Assembly (NCBI GenBank): GCA_040221175.1
Contig: JAVJVK010000001.1
Coordinates: 372,001-436,000, forward strand
Direction: 5' to 3'
Length of the DNA: 64,000 nt
DNA from: Phycisphaerales bacterium
GTDB taxonomy: Bacteria > Planctomycetota > Phycisphaerae > Phycisphaerales > UBA1924
Shown piece after piece: positions 51,600 to 64,000 of the stretch; position 1 is the stretch's first letter; every line of letters begins with the position of its first letter. The translations under genes and the position numbers were made by a program. The notes under the pieces are model-generated. The model had not been told where the DNA came from and did no database searches. It worked only from the letters and a program-made list of their open reading frames with translations.

Positions 51600-52858
51600 C
51601 GCTCTCGCCGGCGCTCGACCTCTTTCCGCTGCTTGCCGCGGTGCTCGCCGCGGTGAGTTGCGGCTTGCTTGGCAACTTCCTCGTGCTGCGCAAGCTCAGC
51701 CTGATGGGCGACGCGATGAGCCACAGCGTGCTGCCGGGCCTGGTGGTCGCCTTCATGCTCACGGGCGTGCGCACGGCTCCGGTGATGTTCCTGGGGGCAA
51801 CGCTGGCGGGTATCGCCACGGTCGTGCTCGTCGAGTTGATCAAGCGGATGGGGCGTGTCGAGCCGGGCGCGGCGATGGGCGTGGTGTTCAGTGTCATGTT
51901 CGCGCTGGGCGTGCTGCTCATCGAGCGTGCGGCGCGCAACACCGATCTCGACGCGGCCTGCGTGCTGCACGGACAACTCGAGTCTCTCGCTTGGACCAGT
52001 GGCGCTCCCGCGTCGTGGTGGGGCGTCTTCGGGTCGGCGACGATCCAGGCAGCGCCGCCGCAGGTTTGGACGCTGCTCTTGACGGCCGGTCTGTCGATCG
52101 CGCTGGTCGTGGTGCTATTCAAGGAACTGCGCCTGGCCGCGTTCGATCCGGCGATGGCGACGGCCCAGGGGTTCAGCGCTACGGCGTTGCACTACCTGCT
52201 GATGATCTTCGTCGCAGGCGCCACGGTGGCCTCATTCGAGGCGGTGGGGTCCATCCTGGTCATCGCGATGCTGATCGTGCCCGCTGCCACGGCTCGGTTG
52301 CTGACCGATCGGCTGCCCTCGCAGTTGCTCGTCAGCATGGCGGTGGCCATCGGTGCTGCCGTGTTGGGGTACCTGGGCTCAATCGGTGTGCCGCAGTTCT
52401 TCGACAAGCGCGAAGTGAACGCGGCGGGCTCGATGGCCGTGGCGCTGGGCTGCCTGCTCGTGCTTGCCGCCGTGTGCGGACCACGCTATGGCGTGCTGGC
52501 AACCGCCGTCCGCCGCACACGCCTGGCTCGGAACGTGGCGCTCGAAGACCTGCTCGGGCGCTTGTACCGCGGCCAGGAGGATGAATCGGTGCCGGGCCGG
52601 GTCGATCCGCGTGTACTCCGGAGGGGGCGCCGGCGCGGCCTTGTCGAGCGCAACGCGCTGGCCCTGACCGAAGAGGGGCGGACCCGGGCAGCGATGATCG
52701 TGCGGCGGCACCGCCTGTGGGAGTCGTATCTGGTCGAGCGGGCGGGCCTGGCGGCGGACCACGTGCACGTCACCGCCGAGAACCTGGAGCACCTGCCCGA
52801 GACGCTGCCGCCCGATGTCCCGACCGACCCGCATGGGAAGCCGATCCCTCCGGCATGA
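51596..52858 (+). CDS. Second metal ABC permease with repressor-like C-terminal domain
   Basis: A 420-residue ABC-3 permease partner. Residues about 5-280 carry the membrane part, with LRKLSLMGDAMSHSVLPGLV, and the C-terminal 120 residues again resemble MntR/DtxR: LRRGRRRGLVERNALALTEE, IVRRHRLWESYLVERAGL and AENLEHLPETLP. The two permeases differ in sequence, as expected for a heterodimer. Fusion of such domains to both subunits suggests they face each other in the complex. Confidence 0.8.
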   Translation: MTLSPALDLFPLLAAVLAAVSCGLLGNFLVLRKLSLMGDAMSHSVLPGLVVAFMLTGVRTAPVMFLGATLAGIATVVLVELIKRMGRVEPGAAMGVVFSVMFALGVLLIERAARNTDLDAACVLHGQLESLAWTSGAPASWWGVFGSATIQAAPPQVWTLLLTAGLSIALVVVLFKELRLAAFDPAMATAQGFSATALHYLLMIFVAGATVASFEAVGSILVIAMLIVPAATARLLTDRLPSQLLVSMAVAIGAAVLGYLGSIGVPQFFDKREVNAAGSMAVALGCLLVLAAVCGPRYGVLATAVRRTRLARNVALEDLLGRLYRGQEDESVPGRVDPRVLRRGRRRGLVERNALALTEEGRTRAAMIVRRHRLWESYLVERAGLAADHVHVTAENLEHLPETLPPDVPTDPHGKPIPPA

Positions 52859-52966
52859 GGGGAGGCCCCAGCATGCACGTGATGGATATCCGGACCGTGC
52901 AGGGCCGGGCGTCGAGAACGGGGAGACATAGGATCGCTGATCGCCGATAGGAACGGCGTTGGGCGA

Positions 52967-54781
52967 ATGTTGCGAGAGGGGGACGGCGTGGTTGCGAACG
53001 CGAACGGGACCAGCGGAAACGGCATGCATGAAGTTGCGTGCGACGTGGCGATCATCGGCGGTGGGCCCTCGGGCAGTACGTTGGCGACCTTGCTGCGCAA
53101 GTACAACCCCGGCCTGAAGGTGCTGGTGCTCGAGAAGGAGGTCTTTCCTCGTGAGCACGTGGGCGAGAGCCAACTCCCGGCCATCAGCCCGATCCTGCAC
53201 GAGATGGGCGTGTGGGACAAGGTCGAAGCGGCCAACTTTCCCGTCAAGCTCGGGGCGAGCCTGACGTGGGGCCGCGACGGCGAGCGATGGGACTTTGACT
53301 TCTACCCCGTCGAAGAATTCAAGGACGAGCCCAGGCCGGCGAAGTTCGAGGGCCAGCGCCAGCGCACGGCGTTCCAGGTCGAACGGTCGATCTACGACAA
53401 GATCCTGCTCGATCATGCCCAGGAGAACGGCGCCGAGGTGCGCCAGGGCACGCAGGTGCGCGAGGTCTTGAAGGACGGCGACAAAGTCGAGGGCTTCAAG
53501 CTCGACGACGGCACCGTCGTGCGCGCGAAGCACTACGTCGACGCGAGCGGCACGCACGCGCTCCTGCGCCGCGCCATGGGTGTGGAGAGCGATGCGCCAA
53601 AGAGCTTGCGCAACGTCGCGTTCTGGAGCTACTGGGACAACGTGCAGTGGGCCGTCGAGATCGGCGTGGGGGGCACGCGCGTGCAGGTTCGCAGCCTGCC
53701 TTACGGCTGGATCTGGTTCATCCCCCTCAGCCCAACGCGTGCAAGCGTCGGCCTGGTGTGCCCGGGCGAGTATTACAAGCAGACCGGCCTGTCACCCGAG
53801 GAGATCTACCACAAGGCCCTCAAGGAGCAGGAAGAGATCGCCGGGTTGATGGCCGAATCAAGGCAGACCGACCAGGTGCACGCGACCAAGGACTGGTCGC
53901 AGGTGGCCGACCGCGTGACGGGCGAGAATTGGTTCGTTTGCGGCGAGGCCAGCGGTTTTGCCGACCCGATCCTCGCCGCTGGCATGACACTGGCCCACGG
54001 CTCGGCCCGCGAACTGGCGTACACCATCCTGGAACTGGAACGCGGCGAACTCGACAAGGGGTGGGTCAAGCAGAGCTACGACGACAAGACCCGCAAGAAC
54101 ATACGCCAGCACATCCGCTTCGCGCAGTTCTGGTATGCGTCCAACGGCTGCTTCAAGGACCTGCAGGAGCACTGCCAGAACATCGCCGAGGAGGCCGGCC
54201 TGTCGCTGACGCCCCAGGAGGCCTGGCGCTGGCTGGCCCAGGGCGGCTTCAGCAACCAGACGCTCGACTCGGCCAATCTCGGTTCGTTCGACCTGGCGAC
54301 CGCCAAGCAGATCGTCGGCAAGTTTGGCGACGAGGACATCGACCTGGAGAGAGAAACCCTGAGCTTCATGCAGTACAACAAGCTCACGCTGGACCTGCGC
54401 GAAGCCAAGGACGAGCAGGTTGCCGAGTATCGCGACGGACGCGTCGTGCCCGTGCAGTGCGTGACGCGCAACGGCAAGATCCTGCCGAAGATCGGGCCCT
54501 ACCCGGTGCTCGTGAGTATGCTGCTGAAGAGTAATGACCCGAACCAGATCTTCGGCTACCTTCAGCAGCAGATCAATGCATCGCAGCCCAAGGACAAGGC
54601 CGCGGCACTGATGCGACAGCTCGTGCAGGCTATGGAGGTCATGGTCGTCGATGGGTGGGTGATCTGTGAGAACGATCCGAACCGACCACAGCCCAAGTGG
54701 ACGCTGGGAAAGAACCGTCAGCTACGCACTACTGCAGAGGGCTTGGAGGCCTACCAGGCGTCACGCACGACGAGCAACTGA
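52967..54781 (+). CDS. Halogenase-like FAD-dependent oxidoreductase
   Basis: A 604-residue flavoprotein of the tryptophan-halogenase/geranylgeranyl-reductase superfamily. It has a dinucleotide fold GGGPSGSTLATLL (31-43), the PREHVGESQLPAISP segment typical of FADH2-dependent halogenases (where GES replaces GEA/GES), and the halogenase tag WIWFIP in PYGWIWFIPLSP. The FADPILAAGMTLAHGSARE segment closes the FAD site. About 200 extra C-terminal residues are unfamiliar. The start may be the ATG at 52967, the GTG at 52988 or the Met at 53024. Whether it halogenates or reduces cannot be told; no flavin reductase gene is adjacent. Confidence 0.65.
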   Translation: MLREGDGVVANANGTSGNGMHEVACDVAIIGGGPSGSTLATLLRKYNPGLKVLVLEKEVFPREHVGESQLPAISPILHEMGVWDKVEAANFPVKLGASLTWGRDGERWDFDFYPVEEFKDEPRPAKFEGQRQRTAFQVERSIYDKILLDHAQENGAEVRQGTQVREVLKDGDKVEGFKLDDGTVVRAKHYVDASGTHALLRRAMGVESDAPKSLRNVAFWSYWDNVQWAVEIGVGGTRVQVRSLPYGWIWFIPLSPTRASVGLVCPGEYYKQTGLSPEEIYHKALKEQEEIAGLMAESRQTDQVHATKDWSQVADRVTGENWFVCGEASGFADPILAAGMTLAHGSARELAYTILELERGELDKGWVKQSYDDKTRKNIRQHIRFAQFWYASNGCFKDLQEHCQNIAEEAGLSLTPQEAWRWLAQGGFSNQTLDSANLGSFDLATAKQIVGKFGDEDIDLERETLSFMQYNKLTLDLREAKDEQVAEYRDGRVVPVQCVTRNGKILPKIGPYPVLVSMLLKSNDPNQIFGYLQQQINASQPKDKAAALMRQLVQAMEVMVVDGWVICENDPNRPQPKWTLGKNRQLRTTAEGLEAYQASRTTSN

Positions 54782-54810
54782 CCAAGGCCGACCTTTTGCA
54801 TACGACAAAA

Positions 54811-54835
54811 CGCCCGGTTCGACCCGGGCGTTTTT
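54811..54835. terminator. Bidirectional intrinsic terminator
   Basis: CGCCCGG-TTCGA-CCCGGGCG is followed by TTTTT on the plus strand and preceded by AAAA. It can terminate both the flavoprotein gene on the left and pckA on the right. Confidence 0.85.
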
Positions 54836-54857
54836 CGTAGTTATTCCGTGTCTGGGA

Positions 54858-56453
54858 TCAGCCCTTGGGGCCGCTGTCTCGCACGGCCTGTTCCATGTCG
54901 TACTTCGCGTCGTTGTCGCGGAAGCGACGGGCCAGGTCGCGGGCCTTCTCGTCGTAGGCCGAGCCATCGCTCCAGGTGTTGCGCGGGTGCAGCACCTCCT
55001 GCGGGACGCCTTCGACCACGGTGGGCATGTGCAGGCCGAGGATTTCGTGCTCGACGTAGTTGGCCTTGGCCAGGCTGCCGTTGAGGATGGCCGACACCAT
55101 GGCGCGGGTGTAGCCCAGCTTGAATCGGCTTCCCACGCCGTAGGGCCCGCCAGTCCAGCCGGTGTTGAGCAGCCAGACGTTGGCATCGTGCTTCTTGATG
55201 CGGTCGACGAGCATCTGGGCGTACTCGGCCGGCGGGCGGGGCATGAAGGGCGCGCCGAAGCAGGCGCTGAAGTTGGGCTGGGGCTCGGTGACGCCGGCCT
55301 CAGTGCCGGCGAGTTTGCTCGTGTAGCCGTTGATGAAGTAGTACATCGCCTGCTCGGGCGTCAGCTTGCTGACCGGGGGCATGACGCCAAACGCGTCGGC
55401 GGTCAGGAAGATGACGTTGCGTGGGTGCTGTCCGATGGAAGGGATGACCGCGCCGGGGATGTACTCGACCGGATAGGTAACGCGGGTGTTTTCGGTGATT
55501 GACCCGTCGTCATAGTCGGGCTCGCGGCTCTGGTCGTCGATGACCACGTTCTCGAGCACGCTGCCGAACTTGATGGCGTCCCAGATCTGCGGCTCGCTCT
55601 CGCGGCTCAGCTTGATGCACTTGGCGTAGCAGCCGCCTTCGAAGTTGAAGACGCCCTTGTCGCTCCAGCCGTGCTCGTCGTCGCCGATGAGGGCGCGGTC
55701 GGGGTCGGCACTCAGGGTGGTCTTGCCGGTGCCGCTCAGGCCGAAGAACAGGGCCACGTTGCTGGCGTCGTCCTTGGCGACGTTGGCCGAGCAGTGCATG
55801 GGGAACACGCCCGCCTCGGGCATGTCGAAGTTCATGGCGTAGAAGATGCTCTTCTTGATCTCGCCGGCGTACTCGGTGCCAAGGATGACGACCGTCTTGC
55901 GCTCCAGGGACTGGGCGATGATGATCGGGCCCTTGACACCCAACTGCTCGGCCTCCTCTGCGGTCAGCTTGTGCTTGCCGGCGTTGAGGATGGTCCAGTC
56001 GTGGTTCCAGTCGGTGCTGTTGCTGGCCGCGCGGGTGCCCTGGCGGATGAACAGCGTGCTGGCGAAGAGGCTGTGCCAGGCCTGCTCGGTCACGACGCGG
56101 ACACCAAGGCGGTAGGCGGGATCGGCGCCCGCGAAGCCCTCGAAGCAGAAGACCTTTTCCTGGGCGTTCAGGTGGTCGATGGCGATCCGCTCGGCCAACT
56201 CGAATCGCTCGGGTGTCAGGGGCTGGTTGACCTTGCCCCAATCGATCTTGTCGTGGATGGCCGGGGTGTCCTCGAGGTACTTGTCCGTCGGGCTGCGTCC
56301 GGTGCGGTCGCCCGTAAGGCAGACCAGGGCGCCCTCGGCGGCCAGGCGGCCCTCGTCGGCGGCCAGGGCCATCTCGACGAGCCGGGCGGGCGGCAGGTTA
56401 CGAAGGGTGCGAGCGGCGGAAAGATCGAGGGTGGCGAGCGTCTGGCTTGGCAT
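54858..56453 (-). CDS. pckA: ATP-dependent phosphoenolpyruvate carboxykinase
   Basis: A 531-residue gluconeogenic enzyme converting oxaloacetate and ATP to PEP, ADP and CO2 in the cytoplasm. It has the oxaloacetate site TGDRTGRSPTDKYLEDT near the N-terminus, kinase P-loop LSGTGKTTLSADP (about 240-252) and the metal-site GDDEHGWSDKGVFNFEGG. The ARTLRNLPPARLVEMAL start and the length match bacterial ATP-type PEPCK (E. coli about 540). The Met at 56453 follows a GGAGATG element. It converges on the flavoprotein gene. Confidence 0.95.
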   Translation of the reverse strand: MPSQTLATLDLSAARTLRNLPPARLVEMALAADEGRLAAEGALVCLTGDRTGRSPTDKYLEDTPAIHDKIDWGKVNQPLTPERFELAERIAIDHLNAQEKVFCFEGFAGADPAYRLGVRVVTEQAWHSLFASTLFIRQGTRAASNSTDWNHDWTILNAGKHKLTAEEAEQLGVKGPIIIAQSLERKTVVILGTEYAGEIKKSIFYAMNFDMPEAGVFPMHCSANVAKDDASNVALFFGLSGTGKTTLSADPDRALIGDDEHGWSDKGVFNFEGGCYAKCIKLSRESEPQIWDAIKFGSVLENVVIDDQSREPDYDDGSITENTRVTYPVEYIPGAVIPSIGQHPRNVIFLTADAFGVMPPVSKLTPEQAMYYFINGYTSKLAGTEAGVTEPQPNFSACFGAPFMPRPPAEYAQMLVDRIKKHDANVWLLNTGWTGGPYGVGSRFKLGYTRAMVSAILNGSLAKANYVEHEILGLHMPTVVEGVPQEVLHPRNTWSDGSAYDEKARDLARRFRDNDAKYDMEQAVRDSGPKG

Positions 56454-56628
56454 CGGCAATGCATCTCCGGCTCGCCTGCGCCCTGCAACCGAGCCCAATT
56501 TTCGAGGTAATAGCGAGGGTAGGTCGCCCCGCCTCGCGCGGCCACGACCGATCCGCACTTGCCACGGGCCAGCAGCGTGCTAGCGTTACCGCTCGGCGGG
56601 CCCGGCATGGGCCCTCCGTCCGTCAGAC

Positions 56629-56703
56629 GGTGGCTGTAGCTCAGTTGGTTAGAGCACCAGGTTGTGGTCCTGGGGGTCGCGGGTTCGAATCCCGTCAGTC
56701 ACC
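56629..56703 (+). tRNA. tRNA-His (anticodon GTG)
   Basis: A complete cloverleaf. The acceptor is GTGGCTG/CAGTCAC with the expected extra G-1 opposite C73, the D-arm GCTC/GAGC, the anticodon stem CCAGG/CCTGG with loop TTGTGGT, and the T-arm GCGGG-TTCGAAT-CCCGT. The CCA end is not encoded. G-1 and C73 are the HisRS identity elements. Confidence 0.97.
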
Positions 56704-56742
56704 CTTTCCCGTCCAGATCCTTGCCAGACTCGGTGGGGCGTC

Positions 56743-57609
56743 TCAGGTTGCCATCGCGCGTTCCATGGCGCTGACGGCCTGGCGGCCATAACCGCCGCCG
56801 AAGAGAATCGCGTGGACCAGCAGCGGGTAAGCTCGGTACATCCCCTGCCGACGCTCGAAGAAACCCGGCTGGATCGGGCGCAGCTCGTGGTATCGCTCAA
56901 AGAACGGGCGACCAACGCAGCCAAACAGGCCCATGAAGGCAAGTTCGATCTCGCGGTCCGCGTAGTAAATGGCAGGATCGATAAGCCCGGTGATGCGGCC
57001 GCGATCGCTCAGCACGTTTCCCGACCAGAGGTCTCCGTGGATGAGCGCGGGCGGCTCATCGGCGGCGAGGAATCGGGACGGCTCTCGCTCCAGGGCGTCG
57101 GACAGGCGGTGTGCGACTTCCGCACCGCCGGGGGGCAGGGCAGACCGCTGCTCTGCAAGCGTGGCGAAGTGCACCAGCCGATGGCGCCCGAAGAAGCGAG
57201 CCCAACTCTGTTCAGCCGGGTTGGGCTGGGTCAGTGGCCCGATGAGTGTGTCCCGCTGGTAACCAAAGGACTGGCCCTGCACCCCGTGCGCTTCGGCGAG
57301 GAGTTCGGCCAGGTGCCGCTGGGCGGTCGCATCAGCGCCCGTTGAACCGTGAAGTCGTTCCATGACCAGCAGGTCGCGTTCGGCGTGCCACACGGTTGGG
57401 ATGGGCAGGGCCGTCAGCCGGTGCAGGTCTTCGAGCATCGCCGCCTCGATGCGGAGATCGCTGGAGCCATCGCCGATCTTGGCGACGAACTCGCCCATGC
57501 CCTGAGCCAAGCCGCCCACGACGCGGGCGATGCAGCCGCCCTGGAGCTCGCGCACGTTGGTCACCGGGGTGGACAGGGCGCTCTGGAGGTTGTCTTCGAT
57601 GGAAGCCAC
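56743..57609 (-). CDS. Fructosamine kinase family protein
   Basis: A 288-residue protein of the fructosamine-3-kinase family, which phosphorylates ketosamines on glycated proteins and triggers deglycation. It has an ATP-binding glycine region (NVRELQGGCIARVVGG), an FVAKIGDGS segment with the catalytic-type Lys, the catalytic loop LIHGDLWSGNVLSD, and GLIDPAIYYADREIELAFMG as the metal-binding Asp motif. The start is a GTG (57609, VASIEDNLQ). It is the last gene in a minus-strand row with the receiver and PilZ genes. Confidence 0.85.
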   Translation of the reverse strand: MASIEDNLQSALSTPVTNVRELQGGCIARVVGGLAQGMGEFVAKIGDGSSDLRIEAAMLEDLHRLTALPIPTVWHAERDLLVMERLHGSTGADATAQRHLAELLAEAHGVQGQSFGYQRDTLIGPLTQPNPAEQSWARFFGRHRLVHFATLAEQRSALPPGGAEVAHRLSDALEREPSRFLAADEPPALIHGDLWSGNVLSDRGRITGLIDPAIYYADREIELAFMGLFGCVGRPFFERYHELRPIQPGFFERRQGMYRAYPLLVHAILFGGGYGRQAVSAMERAMAT

Positions 57610-57646
57610 GCCGCATTGTCGGCGCGTCGCCCGTTGAGGGAAAGAC

Positions 57647-58459
57647 TCAGGCCGCGCGGACCATCTTGCACATGCTCGTGAGGGTGTTAATCGCTTCCTG
57701 GGCGCTCTCGATGGAACCGCCTTCGGCGTCGAGCATGGAAAGGACGCGGCCCGCGGCGTCGGCGACCGAGGCGTGGCCCAGCAGCGGACCCGTGCCACGG
57801 ATGCGGGCGCAGATGTACCGCAGGTTCTTCTCATCGCCAGACTTGCATGCGGTGGCGATCTCGTCGGCGAACTTTGCCAGGTCTTGGGCAAACAGATCGG
57901 CCAGGGCCTTCAGCGATGGATCGGTCTCTTGTTGGGTCGAGGCAGCCGGCAGATCGTCTCCCGCGCCACGGCCGAGGAGGATGAACTCGGCCAGGGCTCG
58001 CAGCAGAGCGGCCTTCGTAATCGGCTTGCGCACCATCGCGCTGACGCGAGAGCCGCGGATGGTTTCTCTGCTCGGCTCGGACAGGTCGCCGGCGAGGGCA
58101 ATGACGGGCACGGCATAGCCGGCGGACCGAATCCCGCGAACAGCTTCGCAGGCGGTGGCGACGTCCTTATCAAAATCGCAGAGGATGGCGTCGACCGGTT
58201 CGGCCAGGGCGCCGATCACCTCGTCGTATCCCTGCACGTGGATCATGCGGATCGACGTATCCGAGAGGTAGGCTTCGACCAGCTTCCGGTCGATGTCGTT
58301 GGCCGTGACCAGCAGCACGCGACCTTCGAGCTTGCTTGCTTCGACGGTTTCCAGAGAGAAGTTGTCACCCAGCGGATCGAGCCGGACAAAGTCGTTGACG
58401 TCGATCTCCTTCTCGAACCGAAGCCCTACATCGTGAATGCGTCCGGTTACGTGACGACA
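57647..58459 (-). pseudogene. Receiver-Hpt part of a PilZ gene split by an amber codon
   Basis: The frame continues without stop from codon 58459 (directly after a TAG) to 57647. It first encodes the C-terminal end of a PilZ domain (CRHVTGRIHDVGLRFEKEID), then a receiver with VLLVTANDIDRKLVEAYL, a phosphoacceptor-type Asp in AILCDFD and a KP pair in MVRKPITKAALL. An Hpt-like helical bundle follows, in which the HxLKG His is replaced by Arg (CARIRGTGPLLG). A GTG at 58318 could restart translation of the receiver and Hpt part (223 residues). The Hpt is probably not a phosphotransfer site. Confidence 0.65.
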
Positions 58460-58801
58460 CTAAACGACGGTGGCATTGATCCACATCGGCCCGTCGGAAT
58501 GGTGCTCGAGTCTGACGCGGCACTTGGTTCCGACGTGCATGTACGAACTGTGCACGAGGCTCAGGCCACCCCGCGAGAGGTTCCGGCAGGCCACGCAGAA
58601 CTGCACGCTGCCACCGCTGGGCTGGAAGATCTCGACCTCGACGGCATGCAGGCGAAAGCTCACTCGAGCGTGCGTGCGGCGCGTGCGACCACCCTCGCCC
58701 GCCTCGTCGAGTTGGTCCATGATGACGCTCAGCTGTTCGGCCGAGAGGTTGAGCGTGTTGTGTCGGCCAGAGGGGCCGGGCGATCGCGTGCCCATTCGCA
58801 T
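58460..58801 (-). pseudogene. PilZ N-terminal part, ending in an internal amber
   Basis: A 113-residue frame carrying a PilZ domain with c-di-GMP motifs GGRTRRTHARVSFRL (RxxxR-type) and CRNLSRGGLSLVH (N/DxSxxG). It ends at TAG (58460-58462) after INATVV. The next codons continue the same domain in the same frame (CRHVTGRIHDVGLRF), where PilZ proteins normally have a Trp or other residue. So the original gene ran 58801-57647 (about 384 codons). It could be a recent nonsense mutation, readthrough or a sequencing error. Confidence 0.7.
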
Positions 58802-58909
58802 CTCCCACGGATCCTGGGTCTCTTCCGGAGATGTATCGGATCATCGCGTGGGCGACTTTCGTCGGGCAGAGCCGAGAATTGCGCAAGACGTGCGATATCG
58901 GACCGAGGC

Positions 58910-63012
<4,103 letters not shown>

Positions 63013-63077
63013 GCGACCTCCCTGCGTGCTGCGTGGGGGCTTCGTGCCCGCCACCGATCCGAACAGTTCGTTCCAGG

Positions 63078-63746
63078 TTATTGCGGCCCCCGGCGGGCCT
63101 CGGCTTCGAGCACCGCGGCGATCCGCGGGCCGTTGAACTCCAGCAGACGTCGCTCGGTGGCCAGGGCGTCCAGCCTGGCGTCGTGCGGCTCGGTTGGCAC
63201 CCGCGAGGCTAGTTGGGCCTCGAATCCGAACCCCAGCGACAGCCCCGTGCGGCGCTTGTCGGCCAGCAGCCGATCGTAGAACCCTGCGCCGCGTCCGAGG
63301 CGGAATCCGCGAAGATCAAAGGCCATGGCGGGCACGAGGATGACGTCGATCGTGTCCAGGGGCACGCCCGGCGCCGACGGGGCCGGTTCGGGCACACCAA
63401 GGTTTCCTTCGACGACGTCGGACATCGGGTCGGCGATCAAGGCCGGCGTGATGGTGCGGGTGTCCCACTCCACGCGGGGGCCGGCAACCTCGACGCCAGC
63501 CTCGAGCAAGCGCTCGATCAGGGCGCCCGTGCCGGCTTCGCCCGACATGGAGAGGTACACCATGACACGCGTTGCGCTGGCCATGGGAGCCCACGCCAGT
63601 ACGCGTTCGGCCAGAGCCTTTTCCTTCGTGCGCGCTTCGGCGGGCGCCATGCTCTCCATGGCGTGGCGCATCTTCTTCCGCAACGCGGATTTCTCGAGCG
63701 ACAACTCGTTGCCGGCGTCGGGCTTGCGTGTGGGCTCGTCGCGCAT
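63078..63746 (-). CDS. 5-formyltetrahydrofolate cyclo-ligase
   Basis: A 222-residue enzyme (MTHFS) converting 5-formyl-THF and ATP to 5,10-methenyl-THF. It shows LEKSALRKKMRHAMESM at the N-terminus (substrate-side Lys/Arg), VMVYLSMSGEAGTGALIERL, and the C-terminal ATP loop GFRLGRGAGFYDRLLADKR. The Met at 63746 is chosen; a longer frame would start with a GTG at about 63,800. Length is typical (about 190-230). Confidence 0.9.
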   Translation of the reverse strand: MRDEPTRKPDAGNELSLEKSALRKKMRHAMESMAPAEARTKEKALAERVLAWAPMASATRVMVYLSMSGEAGTGALIERLLEAGVEVAGPRVEWDTRTITPALIADPMSDVVEGNLGVPEPAPSAPGVPLDTIDVILVPAMAFDLRGFRLGRGAGFYDRLLADKRRTGLSLGFGFEAQLASRVPTEPHDARLDALATERRLLEFNGPRIAAVLEAEARRGPQ

Positions 63747-63954
63747 GCGGTGGATCGTCGCAGAGGGATCAGAGTTGGACGCCGGGGCAATGGTGCTCAC
63801 ACCAAGCCTATCGGAACAGTACACGGGGTGACTGAAGCATCTCTTGGACGTGCCACGCAAAGTTCGCGACGGTCGCAAGCGACGCAAACCGCGTCGAGAC
63901 GACAGGAACCGACGCGTTATGCACGAGGTTGCTGGAGAGAGACCGCCAACGAAA

Positions 63955-63988
63955 GACCCCCGGCAGGCTCCTCCGCCCGTCGGGGGTC
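63955..63988. other. Stable hairpin near the right edge
   Basis: GACCCCCGGC and GTCGGGGGTC pair over 10 bp with one G-T wobble. There is no T-run on either side that would fit a strong intrinsic terminator. The rest of 63,747-64,000 shows no gene that I can support. Confidence 0.4.
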
Positions 63989-64000
63989 CATCCCATCCCG

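Noticed and set aside
63747-64000. A 6S RNA upstream of the cyclo-ligase gene
   Set aside because: This linkage exists in proteobacteria, but I could not trace a 6S-like closing stem and bubble here.

Overview
The window looks like a GC-rich planctomycete, most likely of the Phycisphaerae lineage. The clues are a membrane-anchored CPxCGY...CPECGH zinc ribbon joined to HEAT-like repeats, a Gram-negative-style GyrB with a large Toprim insertion, a PilZ/receiver protein, and integrase-tail and tRNA-antisense relics of the kind seen in planctomycete islands. This placement rests on family knowledge; no database search was run.

The window has two halves. Positions 1 to about 40,190 are accessory DNA, by eye lower in GC and rich in plasmid or integrative-element genes. 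Positions about 40,290 to 64,000 are chromosomal backbone with housekeeping genes.

Defence block (1-21,099, nearly all on the minus strand): a class 1 DISARM locus reads drmD, drmMI, then an inserted cassette, then drmA and drmB. drmB runs off the left edge. The cassette holds a CBS-HEPN fusion, a divergent HNH nuclease, a DUF262 protein and a second HEPN protein. Both HEPN proteins keep an Rx4H RNase motif. Upstream lie an excisionase-like HTH protein, a small plasmid-type protein, a DUF932 protein and a 1418-residue sacsin-like ATPase with a C-terminal DUF3883 domain. The inserted DUF262/HEPN/HNH cassette is the main candidate for an undescribed system.

Maintenance block (21,352-24,157): ParA, a small partner protein and a divergently transcribed replication-initiator-like protein surround a repeat-rich 350-bp intergenic region that could be an origin or centromere.

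Glycan block (24,951-30,392): a tightly coupled operon holds a NeuB-like synthase, three glycosyltransferases, two ATP-grasp enzymes and a 69-residue small ORF. A decayed IS1380-type transposase lies on its left and a decayed IS3-type orfA on its right. It is probably a surface-glycan or nonulosonate decoration operon moved by insertion sequences.

Transfer block (33,200-40,190): a VirD4/TraG-like ATPase with two winged-helix proteins, two small plasmid proteins, a 52-residue Trp-rich membrane peptide with a structured leader, a perfect 24-bp palindrome, a long hairpin and two tRNA-like attachment relics. The one at about 40,190 probably marks the right end of the element.

Backbone (40,291-64,000): ExoD, a GT39-like membrane glycosyltransferase, an alpha/beta hydrolase with aspS, a lipid kinase with a HEAT protein, MntR with a four-gene Mn/Zn ABC transporter whose two permeases each carry a repressor-like C-terminal domain, a halogenase-like flavoprotein, pckA, tRNA-His, a fructosamine kinase, a PilZ-receiver-Hpt gene split by one in-frame amber codon, gyrB, an L,D-transpeptidase and 5-formyl-THF cyclo-ligase.
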